A stretch of 64,000 nucleotides of DNA from Rachicladosporium sp. CCFEE 5018 (Eukaryota; Ascomycota; Dothideomycetes; Cladosporiales; Cladosporiaceae), in assembly GCA_002077045.2 (NCBI GenBank), contig KZ111158.1:426210-490209 (forward strand). Direction: 5' to 3'. A model generated the notes under the pieces. It was not told the origin of the DNA and ran no database searches. It saw only the letters and a program-made list of their open reading frames with translations. Numbering within the stretch: the first letter of the stretch is position 1; each line of letters opens with the position of its first letter. Shown in pieces: positions 20,348-29,980 of this stretch. Position numbers and translations under genes: made by a program.

Positions 20348-21866
20348 ATGCCTGGTCTTCCTGTCAAGAGGCTTGGTCAGACTTGGGAGTTGGAGCTGAC
20401 CTTACGGAAAGTTTTCGGCAAGAACAGCTTCAGGTGAGATCATATTTTCGTCTCCAGGCAGCAAACAACGCTGACAACACGGAAGACCAACTCAGCGAGA
20501 AGTCATCGAAGCTGCTCTTGAAGGACATGATGTCTTCCTCCAAGCTGCCACCAGCTTCGGTAAGAGTCTTTGCTTTCAACTGCCAGCTATCGTGGACCAT
20601 GGCATTACGATAGTCATCTCGCCTCTGCTGGCCCTCATGAACAACCAGATCGCATCACTACGAGCAGCTGGAATCAACGTAGCAACGATCAACAGCACAA
20701 CGCCCTTTTCTATCAAGACAGCCATCTTGGACGATCTCAAATGCGGTCATCCCCAGATTCGACTGCTCTACGTGACGCCAGAGTACTGCGCCCTCGACAA
20801 TTTCCGGAAGCACTTGCGTATGGTGCATGAGCAACGCGAATTGGCGAGGATCGCAGTGGATGAGGCTCATTGTATCTCGGAATGGGGCCACGACTTCAGG
20901 CCGAGCTTCAAGCAGCTCGACTATTTCCGCAAAGAGTTCCCAGATGTTCCGATCATCTGCTGCACTGCTACTGCTACGAGTCGCGTGCGTAAGGATGTCA
21001 TTAGTGTGCTTGGTCTGGATCCTGCGAAGATCAAGTCGTTCACGATGACCACCAGCCGGCCGAATCTGCATTTCGAAGTGCGGTTCAAGTGCGATGAAGA
21101 AAATCACTACCCGGACTTCCTCGCTTGGCTGCGGAGTACGCATGAGCGAAGAGCAAACAATCCCGTGCGGTCACAGGAGCTGACGCAACGAGCTGAACGG
21201 GCGACGAATGTGCCTGGCATCATCTACACGCTCTACCGCAAGGACACAGAAGCGCTGGCAGCACGATTGCAGTCTGATGGCATTGGCGCAAAGCCGTATC
21301 ACGCAGGTCTTACCAACGAGCAGAAGGATGATCACCTACAGGGCTGGGTTGCCAATCGCGAAGGCTACGATGTCATCGTCGCCACCACTGCGTTCGGTAT
21401 GGGCATCGACAAGGAAAACGTACGCTTCGTCGTTCACTGGCAGATCCCCAAGTCATTCGAAGGCTTCTACCAAGAAGCTGGCCGTGCTGGTCGAGACGGC
21501 AAAGCATCGATCTGCATGCTCTACTACAGTCGGGAGGATCGCGATCGCGCGGCCCTGAATATGCAGCGCGACATGGAGAAGGAGCAGCAGAAGCATCAGG
21601 GCGCAGCACGGAGTCACCAAGTGACCGCAAACAAGGTGAAGAGCCTGCAAGCTCTCATTGCTTACTGCGAGAGCACTGGGAGCTGTCGACATAAGCTGAT
21701 ATCGCAGTACTTCGGTGATACTGCGGAGGCGCCGTGCGAATGGGCCTGCGACTTCCACAAGGACCGGAAACTGCTCAAGAAGCGGAAGGACAAGGGCCTT
21801 GCGAGTGAGGAGTGGTGCTCGACGCAACGGCAGACTGGCGCGTATGGGTATGATGAGTATGATTAA
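20348..21866 (+). CDS. Short RecQ-family DNA helicase
   Basis: Predicted as two exons, 20348-20433 and 20486-21866, 488 residues. The 52-nt intron uses a GTGAGA donor and an AAG acceptor. Only this acceptor restores the RecQ 'motif 0' FRPTQREVI at the junction. Motif I is ATSFGKS (G54-K55-S56), a fungal RecQ variant. The DEAH box begins at D154 in VDEAHCISEWGHDFRP. Later come CCTATATSRV, YHAGLTNEQK, ATTAFGMGIDKENVRFV and QEAGRAGRDGK. The zinc-binding region follows (YCESTGSCRHKLI, then CEWACDFHKD). HRDC and the long N-terminus of Sgs1/QDE-3 are absent, so this is a RecQL-like minor RecQ (compare Neurospora RecQ2) acting in DNA repair or recombination. Confidence 0.9.
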
Positions 21867-23098
21867 TGTCAACGAGGAGCGGTGGAATACAAGATCAGCA
21901 AAGTATACCATAGACGAAACATGGCATCTGTACATCGATTTCGTCACATACCTCGCGATACTGTGCGAACTGTGTTGGTGGTGGATCCTTGGGCATTAAG
22001 AAGGTGACGCTTTGAACAATCAGGCAGCAGTCTCTAGCGCCTTGGCATCTGCACTTCCACACCTCGCGTTCACTCTCAACACCATATCCCCGGCATCACC
22101 TCCTTCTCCACACCACATTTGCATCACCACCCATACACCACCACCTTTCACAAACGCCCTCACCTTCACGTTCACAGCACCACTTCACATCACGCCCCGC
22201 CCCAACTCGCCTCTGGGTAAGATCTTACGCCCCAGTCCGTCACAGACTCAACTCTGTGACGCGATACCATCCGCCTTTGAGTAACATCACTGGCAACCCG
22301 GCTGCTACAGAGGAGACTCTGTGGCAGCTAGATCCGTTGCAGAGGAAACTATGCGGTGTCTCGCCCATCCAGCCCAAAGACGTCTTTACGGCTGCGATAT
22401 CACCCGCCTTTGAGTAAAATCACTGGCAAACCGGCCGCCCGGGTCTGGCTCTATGGCGCGACGCCCGAAAGCCAGGCTTGAGGTACCGACACGCGCCTTC
22501 GAGCCTCCCTAGTGCTGGGTTCGTTCGTCGGCTGCACCCATCCGCCTTTGAGTAAAATCACTGGCACCCCGCTGCACAACAAGGACTTCTTGCCAAAGCG
22601 CTCGTCGTCCGCGGCAACAAGCAGAGCTTAACATCCTCTACGCCAGTATAGCGCAATGATTTATAACAAGCTCTGCACCAACCGCCTTTGAGTAAAACCA
22701 TTGGCACGCAACACCCAACTGTTGGCTCACGCCTCCAGCGCAACACCCTGCCTTGGCTCAACTCCTTGGCTTGTATGAAGTTCTGTCCGAGACTAGCGAC
22801 AACTGAGCTTGCTCTGAAATTGGCTTATGCTACATCATGTCCATGGCCTTGCACTACTGCCTTGCGACTCAAATCTTTTCACCACTGCGCTGGCAATTGC
22901 TGGTGCGTGGAGAAGAATCGCTCTGCACCGAAGAGGAACGCATGCGCACAGTGCGAAGGCTTTTCAAAGCTGTCATTACTATTCAGTAACTCCAAAGATA
23001 GCCGCCCATCGCTGTCGCTTTTGCACGAACTCGCCGAACGCCTGGTCCTTTTCATGGACTGACTCCAATACTCAGCCCTCTCCCCGCAATTTCTTCGC
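21867..23098. other. Convergent intergenic region RecQ/BAT with repeat array
   Basis: A 1.2-kb spacer between convergent genes. Its first part is C-rich and its middle holds the four-repeat array described separately. No reading frame runs through the array: the repeat spacings (133, 138 and 140) do not keep a frame. The last about 390 bases show nothing recognisable. Confidence 0.5.
22271..22706 (+). repeat. Four spaced 25-nt direct repeats, each followed by hairpin-forming sequence
   Basis: A near-identical element containing CGCCTTTGAGTAAAATCACT then GGCA starts at 22271, 22404, 22542 and 22682. The differences are one or a few bases (AAC for AAA in the first, CCATT in the last). The sequences between are unrelated, yet several fold well. 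At 22301-22328 a 12-bp stem (GCTGCTACAGAG with CTCTGTGGCAGC, one G-U pair) closes a GAGA loop. After the second copy GTCTGGCT pairs with AGCCAGGC around an inner GGCG-CGA-CGCC hairpin. After the third copy GCAGAGCTT and AAGCTCTGC form an inverted pair. This could be an ncRNA array, a binding-site array or degenerate mobile sequence; the strand is arbitrary. Confidence 0.75.
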
Positions 23099-24457
23099 CT
23101 ATGGCTCCACCTCCTCAACCTCAACCCCCCACTCATGCGCCTCCTTCCCATACATAATATTGCTCAACCACCACTTCAGCATCTTAGCGTAGTCACCGGT
23201 CTCACCTTGCACAGGTACTTCAACATCTCGTCCTCTGAAGTGAATCAACCCCACAGGCGCGACGAAGAACGCTGTACCTGCCGCGAAAGCCTCTACCAAT
23301 CGCCCTTCATCAGCAGCTTCGAGCAGATCGTGCATGGTGAATTTGCGCTCTACGACTTCCACAGACTCGAGACTACCTTGTGCTTTTGTGAGGCGCTCGC
23401 GAGCGAGGTCGAGGATCGAGGCACGGGTGACGCCTTCCAGGATTATGCGCTCGGTAAGCGGCGCGGTGACGAGCTCGAGTTTGGAAGTGGACTTGTTTCG
23501 CCACACGACGAAGAAGTTCGATGCGCCGGCTTCAGTGACGTTACAATCTTCCCCGAAGAGCCAGAGCACTTGGTCAAAGCCTCTAGCTCGAGCCTCGCCC
23601 TGCGCTACCAGAGAGGGACCGTAATTCGCGCCAAGTTTCGCGTAGCCAAACCCGCCTGGCCAGGCACGGATACTGTCTTCATTAGACGCCAACAGCTTTA
23701 AGCCCTGAATCTCCTTCTTCGTCTCGCTGTGCCCGTTGCCGTTCGCTGCACCGGCTAGCGCTGGAGGAGCGGGCGTTGCGAGCGAGCGTGACATATCCGG
23801 AAAGCAGGCCAGGATGACATAGAGCAGAGCTTCCTTGGGCCGTTGCACGCCGAGCGCAGGGTCTGTAGAGATCATAGTCGGCCGAATGTAGAGAAATGAG
23901 CCCTCAGCCGAGGAAGCAGGGAGCCACTTCGCACCATCTCTTGCGCAAAGAGCAATGATCATCTTCTCCAGTTCCTTGGCATCGAAATCGGGTAGCGCGA
24001 TGCGAGCGCAAGATCGACGCATACGTTCGCAATTCCGCGATGGGCGGAAGAGTCGCAACTTCCCGTCATGACCGCGGTACAATTTCAACCCCTCAAAACA
24101 CTCAGTGGCGTAATGCAGCACCGACGCCGTTGGCATAATGCTGAAAGGACCATACGGTTTCAGCTCTGGCGCTTCCCAGCCTGACGTCGACGTCCAGCGC
24201 GCGGTGACCATGTGGTCTGTGCAGGTTTTCTGGGCCATGACTTCGGGGCTGTTGGGCTCGGGGACTTCGCGGGGGGTGGTGCATTGCGTGAAAGTCATGC
24301 GGGAGGCGTCTAGCGGGGAGAGGGAGGAGTCGCCATGGCCATTTGTGGCGGGTTGTTGGTGTTTGATTCCGGCTGCTGTGAGGCTTGATGCTGCGGTTGT
24401 GGAGGTGGGTGTCGATGTGCCTGAGGAGTCCGGAGTGGGAAGTGATGCGGGAGTCAT
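23099..24457 (-). CDS. BAT: Branched-chain amino acid aminotransferase
   Basis: A PLP-dependent class IV aminotransferase that interconverts Leu, Ile and Val with their keto acids. Single exon, 452 residues. The fold is seen in FSIMPTASVLHYATECFEGLK, SCARIALPDFDAKELEKMI, then SFLYIRPTMISTDPALGV and the PLP lysine K274 in YAKLGANYGPS. It continues with GFDQVLWLFGEDCNVTEAGASNFFVV, LTERIILEGVTRASIL and VEAFAAGTAFFVAPVG. The first about 55 residues are Ser/Thr/Pro-rich without strong presequence character. An insertion near 228-245 contains a Gly/Asn/His-rich linker, so cytosolic versus mitochondrial location is unclear. Possible general-control (CPC1/Gcn4) sites lie upstream. Confidence 0.94.
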   Translation of the reverse strand: MTPASLPTPDSSGTSTPTSTTAASSLTAAGIKHQQPATNGHGDSSLSPLDASRMTFTQCTTPREVPEPNSPEVMAQKTCTDHMVTARWTSTSGWEAPELKPYGPFSIMPTASVLHYATECFEGLKLYRGHDGKLRLFRPSRNCERMRRSCARIALPDFDAKELEKMIIALCARDGAKWLPASSAEGSFLYIRPTMISTDPALGVQRPKEALLYVILACFPDMSRSLATPAPPALAGAANGNGHSETKKEIQGLKLLASNEDSIRAWPGGFGYAKLGANYGPSLVAQGEARARGFDQVLWLFGEDCNVTEAGASNFFVVWRNKSTSKLELVTAPLTERIILEGVTRASILDLARERLTKAQGSLESVEVVERKFTMHDLLEAADEGRLVEAFAAGTAFFVAPVGLIHFRGRDVEVPVQGETGDYAKMLKWWLSNIMYGKEAHEWGVEVEEVEP

Positions 24458-25111
24458 TATGGTTGATGGGGTGATGTTGCCACGAGTGGATATTGTCGGC
24501 TTGCTGGGTAGATTGGGAAGTCAGGAGGTCGGTCGGTAAGGGAGATGCAGCAAGCAATATATGTAGTCAATGGCAAAGAGAAAGGTGAAGTCAACAAGAA
24601 AGTTCCTACACGACCTCCCTTGCACGGAAAGCGGCAGAGACTGTGACTCTTATCGCTTTGCATTGGCCATCAGCCCCGGTCTTGGGACTACAAGCCCGCC
24701 CTACGATGCGATATGACGCCAAGTTGTCCTCTGGGCTACGAATACCGGAGATGAAATGCGTTGTGAGGCGTTGGCGACCGACATTGTTATCACTGAAATT
24801 TCCCTCGGTCAATGAGTGTGTGGTGTTCCGCCGCCACAAGCCGCCGCAAGCCGCCATTGGTCAACCGATATCGCAAAAGTCTACTCGGCTCAAGCAACGT
24901 GAAGAAATGCGAACGCGCTCACCCAGAAAGGGCTGATATACGGCGTTACGGAAGTATGGTGAGTCAAGCAGTATTATTAATATGGGTATCTCGACATCAT
25001 GTAACTATCTTTGCGCGTGCTTGCATTGCTTTCCTCATCATCAAATCGTGAATATCGTCCCCACATCCCTCATGCGCCAGGAGGATTCCCATCGCTCCTT
25101 CGACCCATGTG
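24458..25111. other. Upstream region of BAT and 3' flank of the conserved unknown
   Basis: Contains the BAT promoter side. Visible candidates are TGACTC at 24644-24649, an ATTGG (inverted CCAAT) near 24858 next to a CCGCCGC-type repeat, and TGAGTCA at 24960-24966. No hidden coding exons were recognised. Confidence 0.4.
24960..24966. promoter_or_regulatory. Candidate CPC1/Gcn4 site (TGAGTCA)
   Basis: An exact palindromic TGAGTCA about 500 bp upstream of the BAT start, with a half-matching TGACTC closer in (24644). Gcn4/CPC1 control of branched-chain amino acid genes is established in fungi. Use of this site is inference. Confidence 0.35.
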
Positions 25112-26554
25112 CTACATAAGCCCACCGAGCACAAGCCGTTGCAGCCCAGCAACTTCACTTTTTACCCCAGCGCGAGTGCTGTCCTCGAATTCCCGCATGA
25201 CATTCGCGACGAGGATTTTCCGCACAGCCTTGTCAGCCTTAATGAACGCGTCGCCAACAGACATCGTGCAGAGTTCCGGACCAGTCACTAAACCGAGTAG
25301 GTTCGCGTAGGTGTCTGTTAGCGTATCACACAGCGTCGCGAACGTCGTGCCAAAGTCTGGGTCAAAGGGCAGATTAGGCGTGAGCAGGTGCTGGAAGTCA
25401 AAGCCAGAGAAGTTCAAAGGCGATGCATTCTCTTGTGGACTGCTCAGCGAGCTTGCGGCCGGCAAGCTACTGTGCTGCGAGTCCGACATGAAGCTGTCTG
25501 TGGTGGCGCTGGCCCTTCGGCCTTTCCCTGCACCTTTGCCCAAGCCCATGCCGCTCTTGAGAATTTGGCCCATTCTGCCTCTGCTCAGACTGCTTCCTGT
25601 CGTATCGTAGCCACTCAGGTTCTGATATGTTTCGAACTCTTGCAGCAGCGATGAGAGTGCTCTAAGGTATTCCAGCGGGCTGCCAGAGTTCATGTCCAGC
25701 AATGCGGGTAAACTGTAGCCCAGCAGCAGATAGCTGGTCGACCTTCGTCCAAGCTTGTGTGTATTCATAGACGGCAGACCTCCTACAGCATTCGGCGCAT
25801 AGTGCAGCGTGCTAAAGTAGTACACCTCCCCCTCGTGCACCCGCTTGAGGTACTCAATCGTCGCCCTCCTCTTCGCTGCGGTCTCGCGTATCTGCTGATA
25901 CAGTGCACTTGGATTCTGGCTCCCGACCGACTGCGTTGGCGGCGGTGGAAGCAATGCTGGGCCGTTCATGGTGCTCTGGCTTGCGAAGCTCATCTGTGAG
26001 CCCAAGCTAGGGCGGTCGGGTACATGACGCTTGTACACATCGATGTTGGGGACCATTTGAGCGGGCATGCGTGAGTGTGGCGCCGGACCCGCCGGTGTGG
26101 CACTAGTAAGTGGAATGGGCCCAGCAGGCGGGTGCGCGAGCCCGGTCAGATTATCGCCAGATTTGGCAGCCGTCTGTCCGTTGGCCAATGGTGAGCCGAG
26201 TCTGTTGCGAGTCCGTGGCCGTTCGGGTAAGTCTCCGCTGTCTGTAGGTGAGAAGGATTCCGACGTGGGTACGTGTGCAGACGACAGTCGAGATCGATGT
26301 CCAAGGGACGACCCACTGGGCTGGGACTTGTGAGATCGTAGTGAGACACTCCTCCGCAGCTCCTGAACGCTAGAGGACAGTGACAGTATACTACTATCCC
26401 TCTTATGGACTCGCAGCTCCCCACTACCGCCTCCAGGTACCGCAGTACTCGCTGGTGGAGTCTCCTCAATGAGACCTGGGAAGGCCGCGATCTCACTCGG
26501 GTGGCGTTTGAAGCGACCAAAGACACTGCTTGAGGAAGAGGAGAGGGAGGGCAT
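25112..26554 (-). CDS. Conserved fungal protein of unknown function
   Basis: Single exon, 480 residues. The N-terminal 200 residues are Ser/Pro/Arg-rich and probably disordered. The middle is helical, with QIRETAAKRRATIEYLKRVHEGEVYYFSTLHY and a hydrophobic SYLLLGYSLPALLDMNSGSPLEYLRALSSLL. The C-terminal block FGTTFATLCDTLTDTYANLLGLV leads to KADKAVRKILVANVMREFEDSTRAGVKSEV. I recall this ordered C-terminal half as typical of uncharacterised proteins in Pezizomycotina, but I cannot name a function. Divergent from ARD1 with a 300-bp spacer. Confidence 0.8.
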   Translation of the reverse strand: MPSLSSSSSSVFGRFKRHPSEIAAFPGLIEETPPASTAVPGGGSGELRVHKRDSSILSLSSSVQELRRSVSLRSHKSQPSGSSLGHRSRLSSAHVPTSESFSPTDSGDLPERPRTRNRLGSPLANGQTAAKSGDNLTGLAHPPAGPIPLTSATPAGPAPHSRMPAQMVPNIDVYKRHVPDRPSLGSQMSFASQSTMNGPALLPPPPTQSVGSQNPSALYQQIRETAAKRRATIEYLKRVHEGEVYYFSTLHYAPNAVGGLPSMNTHKLGRRSTSYLLLGYSLPALLDMNSGSPLEYLRALSSLLQEFETYQNLSGYDTTGSSLSRGRMGQILKSGMGLGKGAGKGRRASATTDSFMSDSQHSSLPAASSLSSPQENASPLNFSGFDFQHLLTPNLPFDPDFGTTFATLCDTLTDTYANLLGLVTGPELCTMSVGDAFIKADKAVRKILVANVMREFEDSTRAGVKSEVAGLQRLVLGGLM

Positions 26555-26854
26555 GTGGGAGGTGCCGCCTCTGGCCGAGGACTTGGGGCGAGCTAAGGCG
26601 GCGGGTCAGGACTCGAGGACAGGGCCATGCGAAAGCTTCGCGCGTCGTGGGACCTGCAGTAGTCGCTGCGCCTAAGGACAGGGGTCGGCTATTCTTCTGC
26701 CCACATGTGACAGGCGCGGGCAGGCGGGGGAATGATCCGAGTGACTGCCAAGAGTTTGGACTTCACTTCACATACCGGGGTCGTAGTTGCCGTTGTACGT
26801 ATCTGGTCGGCACAAGCTTAAACAGCCTTTCGATCTACCTCCACAGCCTCCATC
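26555..26854. promoter_or_regulatory. Bidirectional upstream region of conserved unknown and ARD1
   Basis: A 300-bp spacer between divergent starts; promoters inferred from position only. Confidence 0.4.
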
Positions 26855-27597
26855 ATGGATATCCGCCTCCTCCACCCCTCGGACATTCCTCACGTGCAGC
26901 AAACCAATATTACGAACCTCCCCGAGAATTACTTCTGCAAATACTACCTCTACCATGCACTTAGCTGGCCGCAACTAAGCTATGTCGCTGTTGATGTTTC
27001 GCGGCCTAAGAAAACGCCCTACGATGCGCCGAAGATCGTTGGCTATGTGCTCGCCAAAATGGAGGAGGATCCTGCAGATGGCATACAGCACGGCCACATA
27101 ACGTCGCTGAGTGTCATGCGAACGCATCGCAGACTAGGCTTGGCGGAGAAGTTGATGAGGCAGAGTCGTGTGTTCTGTAGCCATTTTCCAGTCTACTACA
27201 CGCTGACCATATATCTATTGCAGAGAAAGCAATGTACGAAACCTACAACGGCGTCTACGTATCCCTCCACGTCCGTGTCTCCAACGTCGCCGCCCTGGCA
27301 CTCTACAAAGACACCCTGGGCTTCAAAGTGATCGGCACGGAAGCAAAGTACTACGCCGACGGTGAGGATGCGTTCAGTATGCGGATGGACTTGGAGCACT
27401 TGAAGCAGGAGGCGCTGGACGAGGAGAGTGATGAGGAAGACAGTCTAGGTAAGGATGAGGGGGCTGCGGTTGGGAGTGAAGGAAAGGCTGGGGAAGGGGA
27501 GGGGGAGAAGGATGCAGGGGAGCCGAAGAGGAAGGTGAGAGTTGGAAGGCAGCTGGGAGTGGGTGAGCTGGTGGAGAGGAATGAGAGTGCGAAATGA
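26855..27597 (+). CDS. ARD1: NatA catalytic subunit ARD1/NAA10
   Basis: Catalytic subunit of the NatA N-terminal acetyltransferase, which acetylates nascent chains on the ribosome. Two exons, 26855-27167 and 27224-27597 (GTGTGT donor, TTGCAG acceptor), 228 residues. The start MDIRLLHPSDIPHVQQTNI and LPENYFCKYYLYHALSWPQLSYVA are diagnostic. They are followed by IVGYVLAKMEEDP, GHITSLSVMRTHRRLGLAEKLM (acetyl-CoA-binding RxxGxA) and, across the splice, QSQKAMYETYNGVYVSLHVRVSN. The C-terminal tail is acidic then Lys/Arg-rich, longer than the catalytic core, as is common in fungi. Confidence 0.93.
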
Positions 27598-27979
27598 GGC
27601 ATTATGGCACCGCATGGCAATGCTAGATCCGCTTCAGGCACCCAGTCCCACGACAAAGCACTACTCCGGCATCCGAGCAGCGATGATCGCCTCCGATATC
27701 GTCCACAGGACCTGGACCCTTTGCGCGCTCACGAATCACCTGTCGGACGAAGTTTGCTCAAGCGTCCGTGAGCGCTCCGACCTGTCATCGCAGAGCTCAG
27801 CTGCGCACAGTCGCTCTTGTGATCATAATCTGCTCCGTGCGTGTCAAGGTACAGGGGATCGAGCTGTAGGCGTGGCGAAGACGACCCTCCAAGGTCCTTA
27901 AGAGAGTGTACGCAGCTGTGTGCAATCCCAAATGGCACGATGGAATGGCCGCAGCAGGATGTAGCAATGAATACCGGGG
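27598..27979. other. Convergent intergenic, ARD1/F-box-like
   Basis: Three-prime flanks of two convergent genes. Nothing recognised. Confidence 0.4.
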
Positions 27980-29363
27980 TCAACTAGTCTCCCACGTATC
28001 TCCAAAGCCGCTCAGATCTTGCCGATACTCATCACATCCGTGGTAGATCCGACGGTGATCTACGCTCGGCACCTTCGTGAACCCGCCAGCTTTATTATAC
28101 CAGCGAGAACTCTTGATGAGCTCCCACGTCTCATCAAGATTCGCTTGCGCGGCATCCCGTTCGCTTGCTTGCTCGATGATCGTGAAGCGCTCGAACATTA
28201 GCGTCTCCAGTCTTGGATAGGCATGTGCGTCCGGAGCCCGCAGGATGTAGCCCAAGAACGCTGCCGCTGACCGAATATAGAATGGTACGTACTCATGCAC
28301 GTGTCTCATGTGGGTGGTACCGCACTGACCCGGACCTTTGGGCTTGTAGATGTTGTCGTGCTCGCCTAGTACAATGACCAGAGTCATGAGTGTCGCACTC
28401 GCCTTTGACACCAGATCCGCCGTTGCGCGGAAGATCGTTTCATATAGTCTCGTATCTGTGTAATGGTGTACACGCGGGATCTTGACTTGGAGGTGCTTGA
28501 GTGAGCTGAGTGGTCGTGCTGTGGGCGTCGTGAGCAGATGCATGGGGTACCACATCGGACCTGGAAAGAGGAAAGCTTGCCCAGTCTCTTGACGTTCTTG
28601 GAGCTCAGGCGAGATCATCTGCGATTGCCTGGATCCGAGTGAGCCGTGACGATGCAGGCAGCTGTGCTCGTTGTTCGTGTCGTCACTCATAGGCCTGCCA
28701 TCTGGTAGTGATCCTTCGTCATTGAGGTAGTCTAGGCGCAGGCTTCGAAGCTTTGTCGCATCGATGGAGCTGAAGATACTTCTCACCAAGCCTCGGTGTG
28801 TCCATCCGAGTAGTCTTAGATCGGTGACACCGGGGAACAGCACAGCTGGATTCTGGCGCACATATTCATACTCCGGACCTTTGAGCGTGTGCAGCGAAGC
28901 TAAATCGAGATATCTCACATTTGTGAGACTGGCGAAGACGTCCCAAGTGCGACGGTCAAGATCCGTAAGACCCTCATCAGCCCTCTCGATCTCCTCAGGT
29001 CCGGACTTCGCCGACGATGTTCTGCCAGATGAGCGTCCACGTAAGTGCATGGACGTGCCTTGCCAGCCTCGGCTGCTCAACAAGCAGGCGGACGAATGCG
29101 CGTTGGCGCTTTATCAGGTTCGGCTGTCGGTATTCCCAGCTGTCATCCGCATTCACGACGGGATAGTACACAGGGTACTCCCACTCACGCTGGCGTCCGT
29201 TGTTGTGCGAGCTCACATCAACATGCTTGAGGAAAGCAGGCAGAGACAACGATCGCCACTCGCAGGACGCTAGGCCGGCATTGCACAGCGTCACATAGTC
29301 GAGGTGGGTTGAGAGATGTTCCAAAACCAATACCAGGATGTCCGGCGAGAGTATGGGTGCCAT
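27980..29363 (-). pseudogene. F-box/LRR-like protein with a single frameshift
   Basis: The minus-strand ATG at 29363 opens a frame starting MAPILSPDILVLVLEHL, an F-box-like helix pair, followed by CEWRSLSLPAFLKHVDVS and ARHVHALTWTLIW. It then hits a stop near 28995. The next frame (+1) continues with DLDRRTWDVFASLTNVRYLDLASLH and LRSLRLDYLNDEG, then SSLKHLQVKIPRVHHY, to a TAG at 27980. The two halves fit one fungal F-box/leucine-rich protein of about 460 residues. The shift lies within about 28995-29050 and no plausible intron is visible there. A single-base insertion, either sequencing error or true inactivation, is the simplest reading. Confidence 0.65.
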
Positions 29364-29980
29364 GATGCTCCAAGCAGTTGGTAGGCTGGCCCGCGCAACA
29401 ACGGAGAGTGGAAAAAGCGGACAAGTCAATGAGATGATGAGAGTGGCGACCTACCATGTAAGGCAGACAAGGTTATCTTCCACCAAGTCCTGCTGTGCCG
29501 CGTAGTTGTTGCCTAGCTATTTCACGTGACCCAGTGCGCCAGTGCTTGCTCCCCATCATCGGGGGGCTCATACATCCGTAGCACACGTTTTCGTTCAGCT
29601 CCTACGATGGTGCACATGTCGTTGTCTGGAATGGTAGCCACGTGCAGTCGCACGACCATGCTGATCGCAGCCTTGATGTTGGCTGGTTGCAAGTATGTGG
29701 TGTGGTGGACAGTCTGCATTGCCGTTGGGTCGAAGGGCTGAATGAGCGGCTCATGCCTGCATTGGGACATTCCGACTTCGCACATACGCCACCTTCCAAA
29801 CGACCTTAAAAAACATGACGTTCCTAGATCTTCGGGAAATAACTTTTAGAGGGTTATGATAAGTATTGCGAAGTAGCACTGAGTTCAAAGTTCATCCCAA
29901 GATATCTGCAGGGTATTGATCATCTCGACCATTGCCAGCATCGCCACAGACCTTGACTTCCCACACTACCCACCTCCGAT
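29364..29980. promoter_or_regulatory. Upstream regions of F-box-like gene and aldo-keto reductase
   Basis: A 617-bp divergent spacer. A GATAAG sequence lies around 29855-29862 upstream of the reductase. A minus-strand frame of 87 codons (29522-29785) is present but unsupported. Confidence 0.35.

Noticed and set aside
22271..22706. CRISPR-like array
   Set aside because: Spacers of over 100 nt with hairpins, only four repeats, no cas genes, and a eukaryotic nuclear context.
29522..29785. 87-codon minus-strand frame between the F-box-like gene and the aldo-keto reductase
   Set aside because: Plausible composition at its C-terminal half, but no family recognised and no start context or splice support. 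Left as unsupported.
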